Below, one piece after another: positions 14,938-23,626 of a DNA stretch of 64,000 nt. Position 1 is the stretch's first letter. Every line of letters begins with the position of its first letter. The position numbers and the translations under genes are program-made. The notes beneath the pieces are model-generated. The model was not told where the DNA came from. It did no database searches and saw nothing but the letters and a program-made list of their open reading frames with translations. Source of the DNA: PFJX01 sp040757575 (GTDB taxonomy: Bacteria > Pseudomonadota > Gammaproteobacteria > Burkholderiales > Thiobacillaceae); assembly GCA_040757575.1 (NCBI GenBank), contig JBFLXA010000005.1, positions 62,001-126,000 on the forward strand. The letters run 5' to 3'.

Positions 14938-16637
14938 TGACCATGGAAAATCTGATCTCCCCCTACGGCGGCGACCTGCCGCTGCTGTTGTGTGATGCCT
15001 ATCGCGCCGAAGCCCTGAAAAAGGAAGCCTTCGATATTCCTTCCCTGGACCTGGACTGGCAGCAACTGTGTGAGCTGGAACTGATCCTCACCGGTGCCCT
15101 GGCGCCCTTGACCGGGTTTATGGGCAAGGCGGACCTGGAGGCCGTGCTTTCCCACATGCAGTTGGCCGATGGCCGTTTCTGGCCCCGCCCGGTGATGCTG
15201 GCGGTTACCGAGAAGGCGGCAAAAGATCTGACCCCGGGCAGCAAGGTGGCCCTCAGGGATGCGGAAGGTTTCATGCCGGCTGTGTTGCACGTGAGCGAAG
15301 TCTGGCCCGTGGACCCGGAAGGCGAGGCCCGGCTGGCGGCGTTCCCCGCCGCGCCGGTGTCCGTGCCAAGCGGCCAGGCGGGCAAGGTCTACGTGGCCGG
15401 CAAGGTGGAAGGCATCGCCCTGCCGCCCCGGCATGACTTCCTGCCCCTGCGTCTGACCCCGGCGGAAACCCGGGCCCAGTTCGCCAAGCGAGGCTGGCGC
15501 CGGGTGCTGGGGGTCATGCCCAGCCAGGCCATGCATCGCATGCACTACGAGTTCTATCTCAAGGCCGCCGTGCAACGGGAGGCCAATCTGTTCATCCAGG
15601 TGGCCGGCGGGACCGACCCGGTGGACGATGCGGCCCATTTCAGCCGCATCCATGCCTGCCAGGCCATGCAGCCCCGTTTCCCTGCGCCCACCACCCTGTT
15701 GAGCATCAGCCCCCTCATGGCCTTGCCGGACGGGGATAGGGAACTGCTCTACAAGGCCCTGATCGCCCGCAATTACGGCTGTACCCACTTGGTGGTGGGG
15801 GGCGAATGGCAAGCCCAGGGTAGCCATCGCCGTGGGGGCGATGTCCTGGCCCCGGGCAACATGGTCCACGACTTGTCCCGGGATCGCCTGGGGGTGGAAC
15901 TGGTGCCCTTCCCCCGCCTGGTCTACGTGGAAGACCGGGATGAGTTCATGGACGAGGGGGAGGTTCCCGAGGGCAGCCGAACCCTGCGCATGAATGGCGG
16001 CGAACTGCGCCGCCGCATGGTGCAGGGGGCCAAAGTGCCTGACTGGTATTCCTACCCCGATGTGCTCGCGGCCCTTTCCAAGGCCTATCCACCCCGCAGT
16101 CGGCAGGGCTTCACGGTATTTTGCACTGGCCTGTCCGGGGCTGGAAAATCCACCATCGCCAGGGCTTTGACCGTCAAACTCATGGAAATGGGGGGGCGGC
16201 GCGTGACCCTGCTGGACGGAGACGTGGTGCGCCGTAATTTGTCATCCGAACTGGGTTTCTCCAAGGAACACCGGGACATCAACATCCGCCGCATCGGCTA
16301 TGTGGCCAGCGAAATCACCAAGCATGGCGGCATCGCCATCTGCGCCCCCATCGCCCCCTACCGCACAACCCGGAGGGCGGTGAGGAACATGATCGAGCCC
16401 TGGGGCGGATTCATCGAGGTGCACGTGTCCACGGCCATCGAGGTCTGCGAAGGGCGGGACCGCAAGGGGCTTTACGCCAAGGCCCGGGCTGGCCTGATCC
16501 CCGAATTCACCGGGGTCTCAGATCCCTACGAGATTCCGGAAAACCCGGAACTGGCCATTGATACGGCCCAGTACAGCGTGGAAGAGGCCGTGGCCCGAAT
16601 CGTGCTAAAACTGGAGCATGAGGGCTATCTGCGCTGA
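14937..16637 (+). CDS. Fused ATP sulfurylase-like/APS kinase
   Basis: 566 residues. The N-terminal two thirds has the sulfurylase fold (LTGALAPLTGFMG; then LPPRHDFLPLRLTPAETRAQF) but the catalytic QxRN motif before HRMH reads MPSQ, and the GRDHAG loop reads GGEWQAQ (about residues 192 and 287). Sulfurylase activity is therefore doubtful. The C-terminal APS kinase is intact: P-loop GLSGAGKST near residue 400, DGDVVRRNL and the lid motif APIAPYRTTR, so PAPS formation from APS is likely. The sulfurylase half may be structural or regulatory. Start overlaps the DHH gene stop; an ATG two codons later is possible. Confidence 0.85.
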   Translation: MTMENLISPYGGDLPLLLCDAYRAEALKKEAFDIPSLDLDWQQLCELELILTGALAPLTGFMGKADLEAVLSHMQLADGRFWPRPVMLAVTEKAAKDLTPGSKVALRDAEGFMPAVLHVSEVWPVDPEGEARLAAFPAAPVSVPSGQAGKVYVAGKVEGIALPPRHDFLPLRLTPAETRAQFAKRGWRRVLGVMPSQAMHRMHYEFYLKAAVQREANLFIQVAGGTDPVDDAAHFSRIHACQAMQPRFPAPTTLLSISPLMALPDGDRELLYKALIARNYGCTHLVVGGEWQAQGSHRRGGDVLAPGNMVHDLSRDRLGVELVPFPRLVYVEDRDEFMDEGEVPEGSRTLRMNGGELRRRMVQGAKVPDWYSYPDVLAALSKAYPPRSRQGFTVFCTGLSGAGKSTIARALTVKLMEMGGRRVTLLDGDVVRRNLSSELGFSKEHRDINIRRIGYVASEITKHGGIAICAPIAPYRTTRRAVRNMIEPWGGFIEVHVSTAIEVCEGRDRKGLYAKARAGLIPEFTGVSDPYEIPENPELAIDTAQYSVEEAVARIVLKLEHEGYLR

Positions 16638-16734
16638 ACGAAGACAAGGGGGCCACAGCCGGGTCCACCTCCCCGGCCTAGTCTGAGTTCTAGCCAGTGC
16701 CGGGGCGCTCAGCCGCCCTTACACTGGGAAGGCC

Positions 16735-17424
16735 TCAACCCGCCGCCGGTTTGGGGGGCTTTTTGTGGAAGCGGCGGCCGAATTTCTTGTTCTGGCCACC
16801 GGAAGGTTTGCCACCACCACCATTGTCCTGACCCTGGGTCTGGGCAGGGTGGCCCCCGGGCCGGTGGCCGGGTTTCTTCTGGTTCTTGTTGTGCTGGCCA
16901 GGGTGCTGACCGCCATGGGAGCTTTTACCACCAGGTTTCTGCTGTTTGGCTGGCAGGTTGAGCAGACGCCCGCCCTGGGCCATGGCGATCTCCAGTTCGA
17001 TGAGCTCGTCCCACTGGGCCTCGGTTTTATGGTTGTCCGGGATGGACATCAGTTCCCGGATGCGGGCTTGGGGAGATATGCCCTGGGGCATGTCCTGGGT
17101 TTCTTCCTGGTCGTCGCTCCCGGCAGCTTCTTCGGCTTCTTCAGAAAACCCTTCGCCTGGGTCCGCCTCACTGGTTTCCGGCGGAGACTGGGTATCCCCG
17201 TTGCTCGCCTCCCGGATATCGTCGTCGGGGTAGCCAGTGTTGTGGAGCGCCACGGTTTCAGACTGGATATCGCCCAGGGGAAATGTGTCCATTTCCTGGG
17301 TCCGGTCCTCGGTCATGTTTTCTTCAGGCAACTCCGTTTCCTTTCTGGGTGCGCGCGTCCGTTTGGCCCGGGGTGGCTTTTCCGGGGCGGGGGGAGGGAG
17401 GGTGTCCATGGTTTCGTCCATCAT
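16735..17424 (-). CDS. Low-complexity protein downstream of spoT
   Basis: 229 residues, not recognised. The first half is acidic and disordered (Pro/Glu/Asp/Ser), beginning with a basic patch PPRAKRTRAPRK. A short ordered island near residues 125-155 (ISPQARIRELMSIPDNHKTEAQWDELIELEIAM) is probably the conserved core. The last 75 residues are basic and rich in Gly, Gln, Lys and Pro (ending GRRFHKKPPKPAAG), as in RNA-binding tails. Its start overlaps the spoT stop by ATGA, so it is translated with spoT. A ribosome- or RNA-linked role is inference. Confidence 0.7.
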   Translation of the reverse strand: MMDETMDTLPPPAPEKPPRAKRTRAPRKETELPEENMTEDRTQEMDTFPLGDIQSETVALHNTGYPDDDIREASNGDTQSPPETSEADPGEGFSEEAEEAAGSDDQEETQDMPQGISPQARIRELMSIPDNHKTEAQWDELIELEIAMAQGGRLLNLPAKQQKPGGKSSHGGQHPGQHNKNQKKPGHRPGGHPAQTQGQDNGGGGKPSGGQNKKFGRRFHKKPPKPAAG

Positions 17425-19583
17425 GCTGTCACCGGTGCCCGATCTTCCCGGCCCTTGAGCCGCTGGATGCGTACCACTTCATGCAGGCCCCGCAGGGCGC
17501 GCATCAGCCGCGCCAGATGCAGGCGATTCTGCACGCTGACGGTGAAATACAGATTGGTATAGGCGCCGGCTTCTTCTTCCATATGCACGTTGTCGATGTC
17601 CGATCCTTCGTTGGCGATGGATGCCGCCACCTTGGCTAGCACCCCCCGCTGGTTGGCCACCACCACCTTGATACCCACTTCGAACAACCGGTCCGGGTCC
17701 GATGCCCAGGCCACGTCCACCCATTTGTCCGGGTCTTCCCGGTAGCGGCGAACCTGGCTGCAATCGTGGGTGTGGATGATGAGACCCTTTTCCTTCTTGA
17801 TCTGGCCGATGATGGGATCGCCAGGGATGGGGCGGCAGCATTTGCCCAGTTTCACGGCCACACCTTCTGCGCCGCGAACCAGCATCGGGCCGGCGGACTT
17901 GGAGGGGGTGGCAGGGTCATTGTCGCGCAGCAGCAACTGGCGCGCCACCACAAAGGCCAGTTTTTTGCCCAGGCCGATCTCTTGCAGGACCTCGTCCCGG
18001 TTGCGGCCCGTGTCTTTCTGCAGGCGCTCCCAAGCGCTGTCGGGTAGGTGCTCGCCATCGCTGCCCAGGGCTTTGAGAGCCTGCTCCAGCAGGCGCAGGC
18101 CCAGGCCTACGGATTCGCTCTGGTGGACTTTCTTCAAGGCGTTGCGGATGTTGGCCCGGGCCTTGCCGGTGAAGGCAAAGTGGGCCCAGGCCGGGTTGGG
18201 CCGGGCAGATTCCGAGGTGAGGATTTCCACCCGATCACCGTTTCTCAGGGGGGTGGACAGGGGCATGAACTCGCCGTTGATCTTCACACCCACGCAATGG
18301 TTACCCACGTCCGTGTGGACAGAATAGGCAAAGTCCACCGCCGTGGCGCCCCGGGGCAGGGAGATGATGGCCCCCTTGGGTGTAAACACGTAAACCTCGT
18401 CCGGGAACAGGTCTACCTTGATGTGTTCCAGGAATTCCACCGAGTCCCGGCTGTCGGCCTGGAGGTCCAGCAGGCTTTGCAGCCACTGGTGGGTGCGGCG
18501 CTGCACCTCGGAGATGGAGGCATCGCCGGTCTTGTAGATCCAGTGGGAGGCCACGCCGGTTTCCGCTATGCGGTGCATTTCCTGGGTGCGGATCTGAACT
18601 TCCAGGGGGGCGCCGAAGGGGCCGAACAGGGTGGTGTGCAAGGACTGGTAGCCGTTGGGCTTGGGGATGGCGATGTAATCCTTGAACTTGCCGGGGATGG
18701 GCTTGTAGGTGGCATGCAGCACCCCCAGGGCCAGATAACAGGTGGAGACGTCCTCGACGATGACCCGGAAGCCGTAGATGTCGAATACCTCGGAGAAGGC
18801 CAGGTGCTTTTCATGCATCTTCCGGTAGATGCTGTGCAGATGCTTCTCCCGGCCCCAGACCGAAGCCTGGATATGGGCTTCCTGAAGGCGCCCCTCGATA
18901 TTGGCGCGAATCTTGTCCACTACTTCCACTCTGTTGCCACGGGCGGCTTTAACGGCCTTTTCGATGACCTTGTAGCGGTTGGGGTGCAAATGCACGAAGG
19001 CGATGTCTTCCAGCTCCTGGTAGAGCTGGTTGAGCCCCAGGCGGTTGGCGATGGGGGCGTAGATATCCAGGGTTTCCTGGGCGATGCGATGGATCTTCTC
19101 CGGCGCCATGGCGTCCAGGGTACGCATGTTGTGCAGCCGATCAGCCAGTTTGATGAGGATGACCCGCACATCCCGGGCCATGGCCATGAGCATTTTGCGA
19201 AAGTTCTCAGCCTGGGCCTGGGCCTTGGTCTCGAACTTGATCTTGTCCAGCTTGGTGACCCCGTCCACCAGGTTGGCGACGGGCTTGCCGAATTCCAGGG
19301 CAATCTGCTCCGAGGTGACACCGGTATCTTCCACCACGTCGTGAAGCAGGGCGGCGATCAGGGTCTGCACGTCCAGGCGCCATTCCGCCAGGATTTCAGC
19401 TACCGCCAGGGGGTGGGTCACGTAGGGGGCACCCCCCTTGCGGTATTGCCCGGTGTGGGCAAGAGCGGAGAAGAAATAGGCCCGCCGGAAGGCGTCCAGG
19501 TCTGCCGGTTCCAGGTAGGCGACGGCCTCCGGCAGAGGCGGCAGTGAAGCAAGGATGGAGTCCGAGCTTGGCGCTGCCATCAT
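17421..19583 (-). CDS. spoT: Bifunctional (p)ppGpp synthetase/hydrolase
   Basis: 720 residues, full RelA/SpoT architecture. The HD hydrolase (about 45-190) is active-looking with YVTHPLAVAEIL and LLHDVVEDT; the synthetase domain follows (GREKHLHSIYRKM and DIYGFRVIVED). A TGS domain (VFTPKGAIISLPRGATAVDFAY) lies near residue 400 and an ACT domain (VVANQRGVLAKVAASIANEGSDI) at the C terminus. It sets the alarmone level in starvation. Sixteen bases separate it from rpoZ upstream, and it overlaps the next gene. Confidence 0.95.
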   Translation of the reverse strand: MMAAPSSDSILASLPPLPEAVAYLEPADLDAFRRAYFFSALAHTGQYRKGGAPYVTHPLAVAEILAEWRLDVQTLIAALLHDVVEDTGVTSEQIALEFGKPVANLVDGVTKLDKIKFETKAQAQAENFRKMLMAMARDVRVILIKLADRLHNMRTLDAMAPEKIHRIAQETLDIYAPIANRLGLNQLYQELEDIAFVHLHPNRYKVIEKAVKAARGNRVEVVDKIRANIEGRLQEAHIQASVWGREKHLHSIYRKMHEKHLAFSEVFDIYGFRVIVEDVSTCYLALGVLHATYKPIPGKFKDYIAIPKPNGYQSLHTTLFGPFGAPLEVQIRTQEMHRIAETGVASHWIYKTGDASISEVQRRTHQWLQSLLDLQADSRDSVEFLEHIKVDLFPDEVYVFTPKGAIISLPRGATAVDFAYSVHTDVGNHCVGVKINGEFMPLSTPLRNGDRVEILTSESARPNPAWAHFAFTGKARANIRNALKKVHQSESVGLGLRLLEQALKALGSDGEHLPDSAWERLQKDTGRNRDEVLQEIGLGKKLAFVVARQLLLRDNDPATPSKSAGPMLVRGAEGVAVKLGKCCRPIPGDPIIGQIKKEKGLIIHTHDCSQVRRYREDPDKWVDVAWASDPDRLFEVGIKVVVANQRGVLAKVAASIANEGSDIDNVHMEEEAGAYTNLYFTVSVQNRLHLARLMRALRGLHEVVRIQRLKGREDRAPVTA

Positions 19584-19599
19584 GGCATCCCGCAGGGGA

Positions 19600-19806
19600 T
19601 CAGTAGGTTGCCTTCTTCAGGATTTCCGCGCCCACAAGACCCTCTGCGATTTCCCGCAGGGCGATGACGGCGGGCTTGTCCTTGTTGGGTTCCACCTTGG
19701 GGGTGGAGCCGGTGGAGATCTGGCGGGCCCGGTAGGCAGCGGCCAGGGTCATTTCAAAGCGGTTGGGAATGTTGCGGATGCAATCGTCGATGGTGACGCG
19801 GGCCAT
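19600..19806 (-). CDS. rpoZ: RNA polymerase omega subunit
   Basis: 68 residues. MARVTIDDCIRNIPNRFEMTLAAAYRARQI is the standard omega N terminus, with PAVIALREIAEGLV near the end. Omega helps assemble beta-prime and forms part of a ppGpp site in proteobacterial polymerase, which suits its place directly before spoT. The open frame runs 36 codons further upstream but the family starts at MARVT. The usual gmk neighbour is absent; yajQ is divergent instead. Confidence 0.95.
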   Translation of the reverse strand: MARVTIDDCIRNIPNRFEMTLAAAYRARQISTGSTPKVEPNKDKPAVIALREIAEGLVGAEILKKATY

Positions 19807-19904
19807 GAAAACCTCATCTGAAATGGGAACGATGCCGTATTTTACGCGCGCTTGTGCTACAAACCACGCCCTTCTTATTCCTTTTCCTGCGTCGGGAGAA
19901 AACC

Positions 19905-20393
19905 ATGCCTTCATTCGACATCGTCTCCGAGGTGGACAAGACGGAACTGCGCAACGCTGTGGACCAGGCCAGCAAGGAGATCGGCAACCGGTTCGATTTC
20001 AAGGGCACCGATGCCCGCATCGAACAGACGGACATGGTGTTGACCCTCTACGCCGATACGGACTTTCAGCTGGATCAGGTGCTGGAAGTGCTCAACGGCA
20101 AGCTCGCCAAGCGGGGCGTGGACGTGCGCAGCCTGGACGTGGCTGAGAAGAGCGAGAAGGTCTCCGGTAACAAGGTGAAGCGCCAGGTGACGGTCAAGAA
20201 CGGCATCGAATCTGATCTGGCCAAGAAGATCGTGCGCGAAATCAAGGACTCCAAGCTCAAAGTTACCGCCAGCATCCAGGGGGACAGCGTGCGGGTGTCC
20301 GGCGCCAAGCGGGACGTGCTGCAGGATTGCATCGCCCTGCTGCGCAAGAACATCACCGAAGTGCCCTTGCAGTTCCAGAATTTTCGCGACTGA
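19905..20393 (+). CDS. yajQ: YajQ-family nucleotide-binding protein
   Basis: 162 residues. MPSFDIVSEVDKTELRNAVDQASKEIGNRFDFKG is the family N terminus and the protein ends LQFQNFRD, as YajQ proteins do. Members bind nucleotides, and some bind cyclic di-GMP and act through transcription factors. GGAG lies seven bases before the ATG. The gene diverges from rpoZ with about 98 bases between them. Confidence 0.94.
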   Translation: MPSFDIVSEVDKTELRNAVDQASKEIGNRFDFKGTDARIEQTDMVLTLYADTDFQLDQVLEVLNGKLAKRGVDVRSLDVAEKSEKVSGNKVKRQVTVKNGIESDLAKKIVREIKDSKLKVTASIQGDSVRVSGAKRDVLQDCIALLRKNITEVPLQFQNFRD

Positions 20394-20473
20394 CTCCCCC
20401 GAATAGGGCGGTTGCCGCCGGCGGCGGTCGAGGATAAATTGCGATGGATTCCACACCGTTCGGGAGCCTTCCG

Positions 20474-21496
20474 ATGCACAAGTCTTTTTCCGCCCTGATG
20501 CTGGGCCTGATCCTCACCCAAAGCGTGACCCCGGCCCACGCCTTCCTGGGAATCTCCCTGGGCGGTGACAAGGAGGAGAACACGGTTTCCGGTTCCGCCG
20601 GCCCGGACGGGGCCAAGAATGCGCCCGCCGCCCTGGAGAAATGCGACAAGCCCTACGGCACCCTGGCTGTGTCCGAGCCCCAGGACTACGTGGGCCAGGC
20701 CCTGCTTTCCTATGGCTTGCCATCTCCAGTGGGCCTCATCCGCATGATGATCCAGCAGTCCAACTGCTTCGTGGTGGTGGAACGGGGCCGCGCCATGCGT
20801 AACCTGATGCAGGAGCGGGAGCTGGCCAAGTCCGGTGAACTGCGTAGCGGTTCCAACATGGGTGGTGGCCAGATGGTGACGGCCGATTACGTACTGACCC
20901 CGGACGTGGCCTTCTCCAACAAGGATGCCGGAGGCCTTGGGGGGGCACTCGGGGGGCTGTTCGGAGTTGGCGGGGCCCTCATCGCAGCCGGCCTCAAGTT
21001 CAAGGAAGCCCAGACCAGCATGCTGCTGGCGGACGCCCGCACCAGCCTGCAAGTGGCTTCCGCCACCGGTATGGCCAAGTCCACGGATTTCAGCCTGGGG
21101 GGCATCGGCTTTGGCGGCGGTGCCGTGGGGGCCCTGGGGGCTTACGAGAACACCGCCGAGGGCAAGGTGGTGGCTTCAGGGTTCCTGGATAACTGGAACA
21201 ACATCGTTCGTGCCATCCGCGACAACCCGGACATGCAGCGCCAGCAGATCAGCCTGAAGGGGCCTTCCGGCAAGCCCACCCAGGCGGGTGCCGGTTTCCA
21301 GACCGGGGATGTGATCACCGGCAAGATCGGTGGCGTGAAGATCTATGCCGACGCCAGCAAGAATGCCCGGGTTGTGTTCTCCCTCAAGCGGGGAGAAGAA
21401 CTGGTGTTCACTGGCGAGGCCCGCAACGGCTTCCTTGCTGTGGAGGGCAACGACGGGGCTGGCTGGGTGGACGAGAAACTGGTGAAGCGCAACTGA
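20474..21496 (+). CDS. CsgG/HfaB-like secreted protein with SH3-like tail
   Basis: About 340 residues. A signal peptide (MHKSFSALMLGLILTQSVTPAHA) is followed by a region resembling the CsgG curli-assembly fold: LIRMMIQQSNCFVVVERGRAMRNLMQEREL, ADYVLTPDV and later ADARTSLQVASATGMAK. Glycine-rich insertions fall between strands. The last 60 residues look like a bacterial SH3 domain (VKIYADASKNARVVFSLKRGEELVFTG, then GWVDEKLV). No lipobox, curlin or csg genes are nearby, so the partner is unknown. An ATG ten codons earlier also has a ribosome site; the signal peptide decides for this one. Confidence 0.7.
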   Translation: MHKSFSALMLGLILTQSVTPAHAFLGISLGGDKEENTVSGSAGPDGAKNAPAALEKCDKPYGTLAVSEPQDYVGQALLSYGLPSPVGLIRMMIQQSNCFVVVERGRAMRNLMQERELAKSGELRSGSNMGGGQMVTADYVLTPDVAFSNKDAGGLGGALGGLFGVGGALIAAGLKFKEAQTSMLLADARTSLQVASATGMAKSTDFSLGGIGFGGGAVGALGAYENTAEGKVVASGFLDNWNNIVRAIRDNPDMQRQQISLKGPSGKPTQAGAGFQTGDVITGKIGGVKIYADASKNARVVFSLKRGEELVFTGEARNGFLAVEGNDGAGWVDEKLVKRN

Positions 21497-21510
21497 GCGT
21501 TGCCCCACGC

Positions 21511-21533
21511 GCTCCGGCAGAGCCTGCCGGAGC
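21511..21533. repeat. Perfect hairpin between CsgG-like gene and next gene
   Basis: GCTCCGGCA and TGCCGGAGC pair over nine bases with a GAGCC loop, 14 bases after the CsgG-like stop and 8 before the next ATG. There is no T-run, so it may weaken read-through or stabilise the upstream mRNA. Confidence 0.5.
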
Positions 21534-21541
21534 GGTCCGTC

Positions 21542-21964
21542 ATGAGTAGCCATACCGCCACCTCTAACACCTTGCGCGCCAGCGTATCGTTTTCCTTCAA
21601 GGGGGAGACCTACGACCTGGAAACCTTACTGGACCTGGATCAATTCCAGGCGGAGCCCGGCGAGCAACCGGACTTCCACCGGCCCCTGGCCCAGGCGGCG
21701 GGCATCGACCCCTATTCCTACCTGTACGAAGTCCTGGAGGCGGAGGACATCCTGTTTTCCGCGCCTACCGGGCTGGCCTGCGGGGCCCTGGAAGACGGGG
21801 TTTTTCACTGGGAAAGGTTCGAGCAACTGCGCCGGGCGTCCGCCGACTGGCAGATCGTGAAGTCCATTGCCGAGGTGTTTCTTGAGGGGCGGGGCCTGGA
21901 CGAGGACGAAAACCTGCGGGCCGCGCTCCTGGCGGTCTACCAGGCGGGCCTGAAGCATTCCTAG
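21542..21964 (+). CDS. Conserved-looking hypothetical protein
   Basis: 140 residues, soluble and acidic, not recognised. FSFKGETYDLETLLDLDQF near the start and a helical second half (WQIVKSIAEVFLEGRGLDEDENLRAALLAVYQAGL) suggest one compact domain. A longer in-frame start at 21500 covers the hairpin and is less likely. It lies 45 bases after the CsgG-like gene in the same direction and converges with the DUF3079-like gene. Confidence 0.6.
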   Translation: MSSHTATSNTLRASVSFSFKGETYDLETLLDLDQFQAEPGEQPDFHRPLAQAAGIDPYSYLYEVLEAEDILFSAPTGLACGALEDGVFHWERFEQLRRASADWQIVKSIAEVFLEGRGLDEDENLRAALLAVYQAGLKHS

Positions 21965-21973
21965 ACGCGGGGT

Positions 21974-22216
21974 TTAATCCGTTGCGTCCCGGGGCCGGGG
22001 AGCGGCAGGTTTGGCCAGGCTGCCTTCCGCATCCAGGCCCCAGGCGTCCCACTCGTACCAGTCGTCCCCCATCAGTTCGGCCGGGTGCTGTACCCGGCTG
22101 TTGCCGTTGCCACACAGCATGTTTTCCGCCGGGCAATACTTGTCACAGCCCCAGCACAGCCGCTCCGGGTGCTTGGGGTGCAGGGGAAAACGCTGGGGTT
22201 TCTTGCCGGGTAGCAT
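21974..22216 (-). CDS. DUF3079-like small cysteine protein
   Basis: 80 residues. FPLHPKHPERLCWGCDKYCPAENMLCGNG carries four or more cysteines in a CxxCxxxC arrangement, followed by HPAELMGDDWYEWD. This matches my memory of DUF3079, small proteins of unknown function that probably bind metal. It is convergent with the gene at 21542 and sits about 30 bases downstream of ubiT on the same strand. Confidence 0.75.
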   Translation of the reverse strand: MLPGKKPQRFPLHPKHPERLCWGCDKYCPAENMLCGNGNSRVQHPAELMGDDWYEWDAWGLDAEGSLAKPAAPRPRDATD

Positions 22217-22244
22217 GGTGGGTGTCCTTGGTACTGCTTACACC

Positions 22245-22736
22245 CTAAGCGTAGCGCATTGCCAGCTTCCTCAGGCCCATCACCACATTGCCCAGGCGGC
22301 CGGGCAGGGCGGCGGCGGCCGTTTCCAGTTCCACCGCATCCAGCATGTTCTTCACCCGCAGCCCCAGATCCGTGTCCCCTTCGATGAGCAGGCGGCGGTT
22401 GAAAAACAGGGTGTCCGGATCTTCCAGACGCAGGGCCAGGCGGGCAAAGTCCGGGGCGGTGGCGGTGAAGGTCACATCAGCCTTGCCCGATGTCGCGGCC
22501 CGGAAGCCCCCCCGTTCCAGGGTGAAATGGATGTGCAGGCCCATGTCCTTCACCGCCACGCAGAAGTGTCGGCCCTGTACTGGCGCCCAGTCCAGGCTTT
22601 TCAAGGCGGGCCATGCGGCCAGGTTGGCGGCGGCAACAAAGGCCCGGGAGGCGGGCCAGGCCGGCAGGACAGCCAGGGCCCGGGCCAGGGAGAGGGGGGG
22701 CAGGGAAATGGAGGGCATAAAGGCGGGTACGTGCAT
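22245..22736 (-). CDS. ubiT: SCP2-domain accessory factor of O2-independent ubiquinone synthesis
   Basis: 163 residues with an SCP2 sterol-carrier-like fold: FTLERGGFRAATSGKADVTFTAT, then DPDTLFFNRRLLIEGDTDLGLRVKNMLDAVE. In E. coli UbiT works with UbiU and UbiV to make ubiquinone without oxygen, probably by presenting the lipid intermediate. ATG overlaps the ubiV stop (TGATG), with AAGGAG eight bases upstream, so translation is coupled. A TTG one codon earlier was not chosen. Confidence 0.9.
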   Translation of the reverse strand: MHVPAFMPSISLPPLSLARALAVLPAWPASRAFVAAANLAAWPALKSLDWAPVQGRHFCVAVKDMGLHIHFTLERGGFRAATSGKADVTFTATAPDFARLALRLEDPDTLFFNRRLLIEGDTDLGLRVKNMLDAVELETAAAALPGRLGNVVMGLRKLAMRYA

Positions 22737-23626
22737 CAAAGGGCTCCTTGGAAATCCATGCCGGCTCCCCCCAGCCAGTAACCGTCACAGGGGGGGCCAG
22801 GCAGGACGGGTTTCAGGGTCGAAGCGGCCTCAGGGCCGGAGAGCTGGTGGTCCACCAGGGCGCGGAAGGTTTCCACCACCCGTCCCATGTGCCGGGACTG
22901 GGGTGACAGCCGCAGCACATCCACGCCCGCGCTGTCCAGAGCGGCGAGATGTGGGGCCAGGTCCATGACCCGGGCGGACTGGGTCTGGATGCCGTTCAGG
23001 GCCAGGAAGTCTTCTCCCTCCCGGCTGCGCAGGACCAGGCCGTCCGGGTGGTCCAGGCACTTGAACTGACAGTCGTCCTTTTGCAGGTTGTAATGGCGGG
23101 CGGTGAAACAGCGGGCGGAAAAGGCCAGGGGCAGACGGCCGTAGGCGAACAGCTCCGTTTCCATGCCCGTCGGCACCGCCATGGCCGTCAGCATGTCCCG
23201 GGACATTTCCACTGGCGCCACCCAGCTGCGTGCCCCCAGCTCCGCCAGCAGGGCCAGGGTGTCCGGGTTGTAGGCGTTCAGGGTGGGGCCGGCCACGAAG
23301 GGCTGGTCGGCTTCGGCCAGCAGGCGTACAGCCCCCCATTCGTTGGCTTCGACCTGAAACCGTCCGTCGGCCACCAGCTTGCGCAGGGCCTTCAGGTCCG
23401 ATTCCGACTCGATCAGGGTCTGGGTGCTGAGCACCACTTCCTTGCCGGCAGCGGCCAGCTTGTCCGCCAGCTCCAGCCAGTCTGGCAGGCGCAGCAGATG
23501 GCGGCGGGAACACACGGTTTCCCCCAGGTAGACGATATCCACCGGCCAGTCGGCAGCGGCCTCGTAGAAGGCCAGGGTGTCCTCCCGGGACCAGTAGTAG
23601 AGGAGGGGGCCGAGGCTGAGTTTCAT
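22736..23626 (-). CDS. ubiV: O2-independent ubiquinone hydroxylation protein UbiV
   Basis: 296 residues, peptidase U32-like fold used as an Fe-S protein. The four cluster cysteines expected of UbiV are present: Cys39 (GETVCSRR), Cys173 (ARCFTARH), Cys186 and Cys190 (DDCQFKC). With UbiU it forms the anaerobic hydroxylase that uses prephenate as oxygen donor. It overlaps ubiT and is separated from ubiU by a low-complexity gap of about 106 bases. Confidence 0.94.
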   Translation of the reverse strand: MKLSLGPLLYYWSREDTLAFYEAAADWPVDIVYLGETVCSRRHLLRLPDWLELADKLAAAGKEVVLSTQTLIESESDLKALRKLVADGRFQVEANEWGAVRLLAEADQPFVAGPTLNAYNPDTLALLAELGARSWVAPVEMSRDMLTAMAVPTGMETELFAYGRLPLAFSARCFTARHYNLQKDDCQFKCLDHPDGLVLRSREGEDFLALNGIQTQSARVMDLAPHLAALDSAGVDVLRLSPQSRHMGRVVETFRALVDHQLSGPEAASTLKPVLPGPPCDGYWLGGAGMDFQGAL

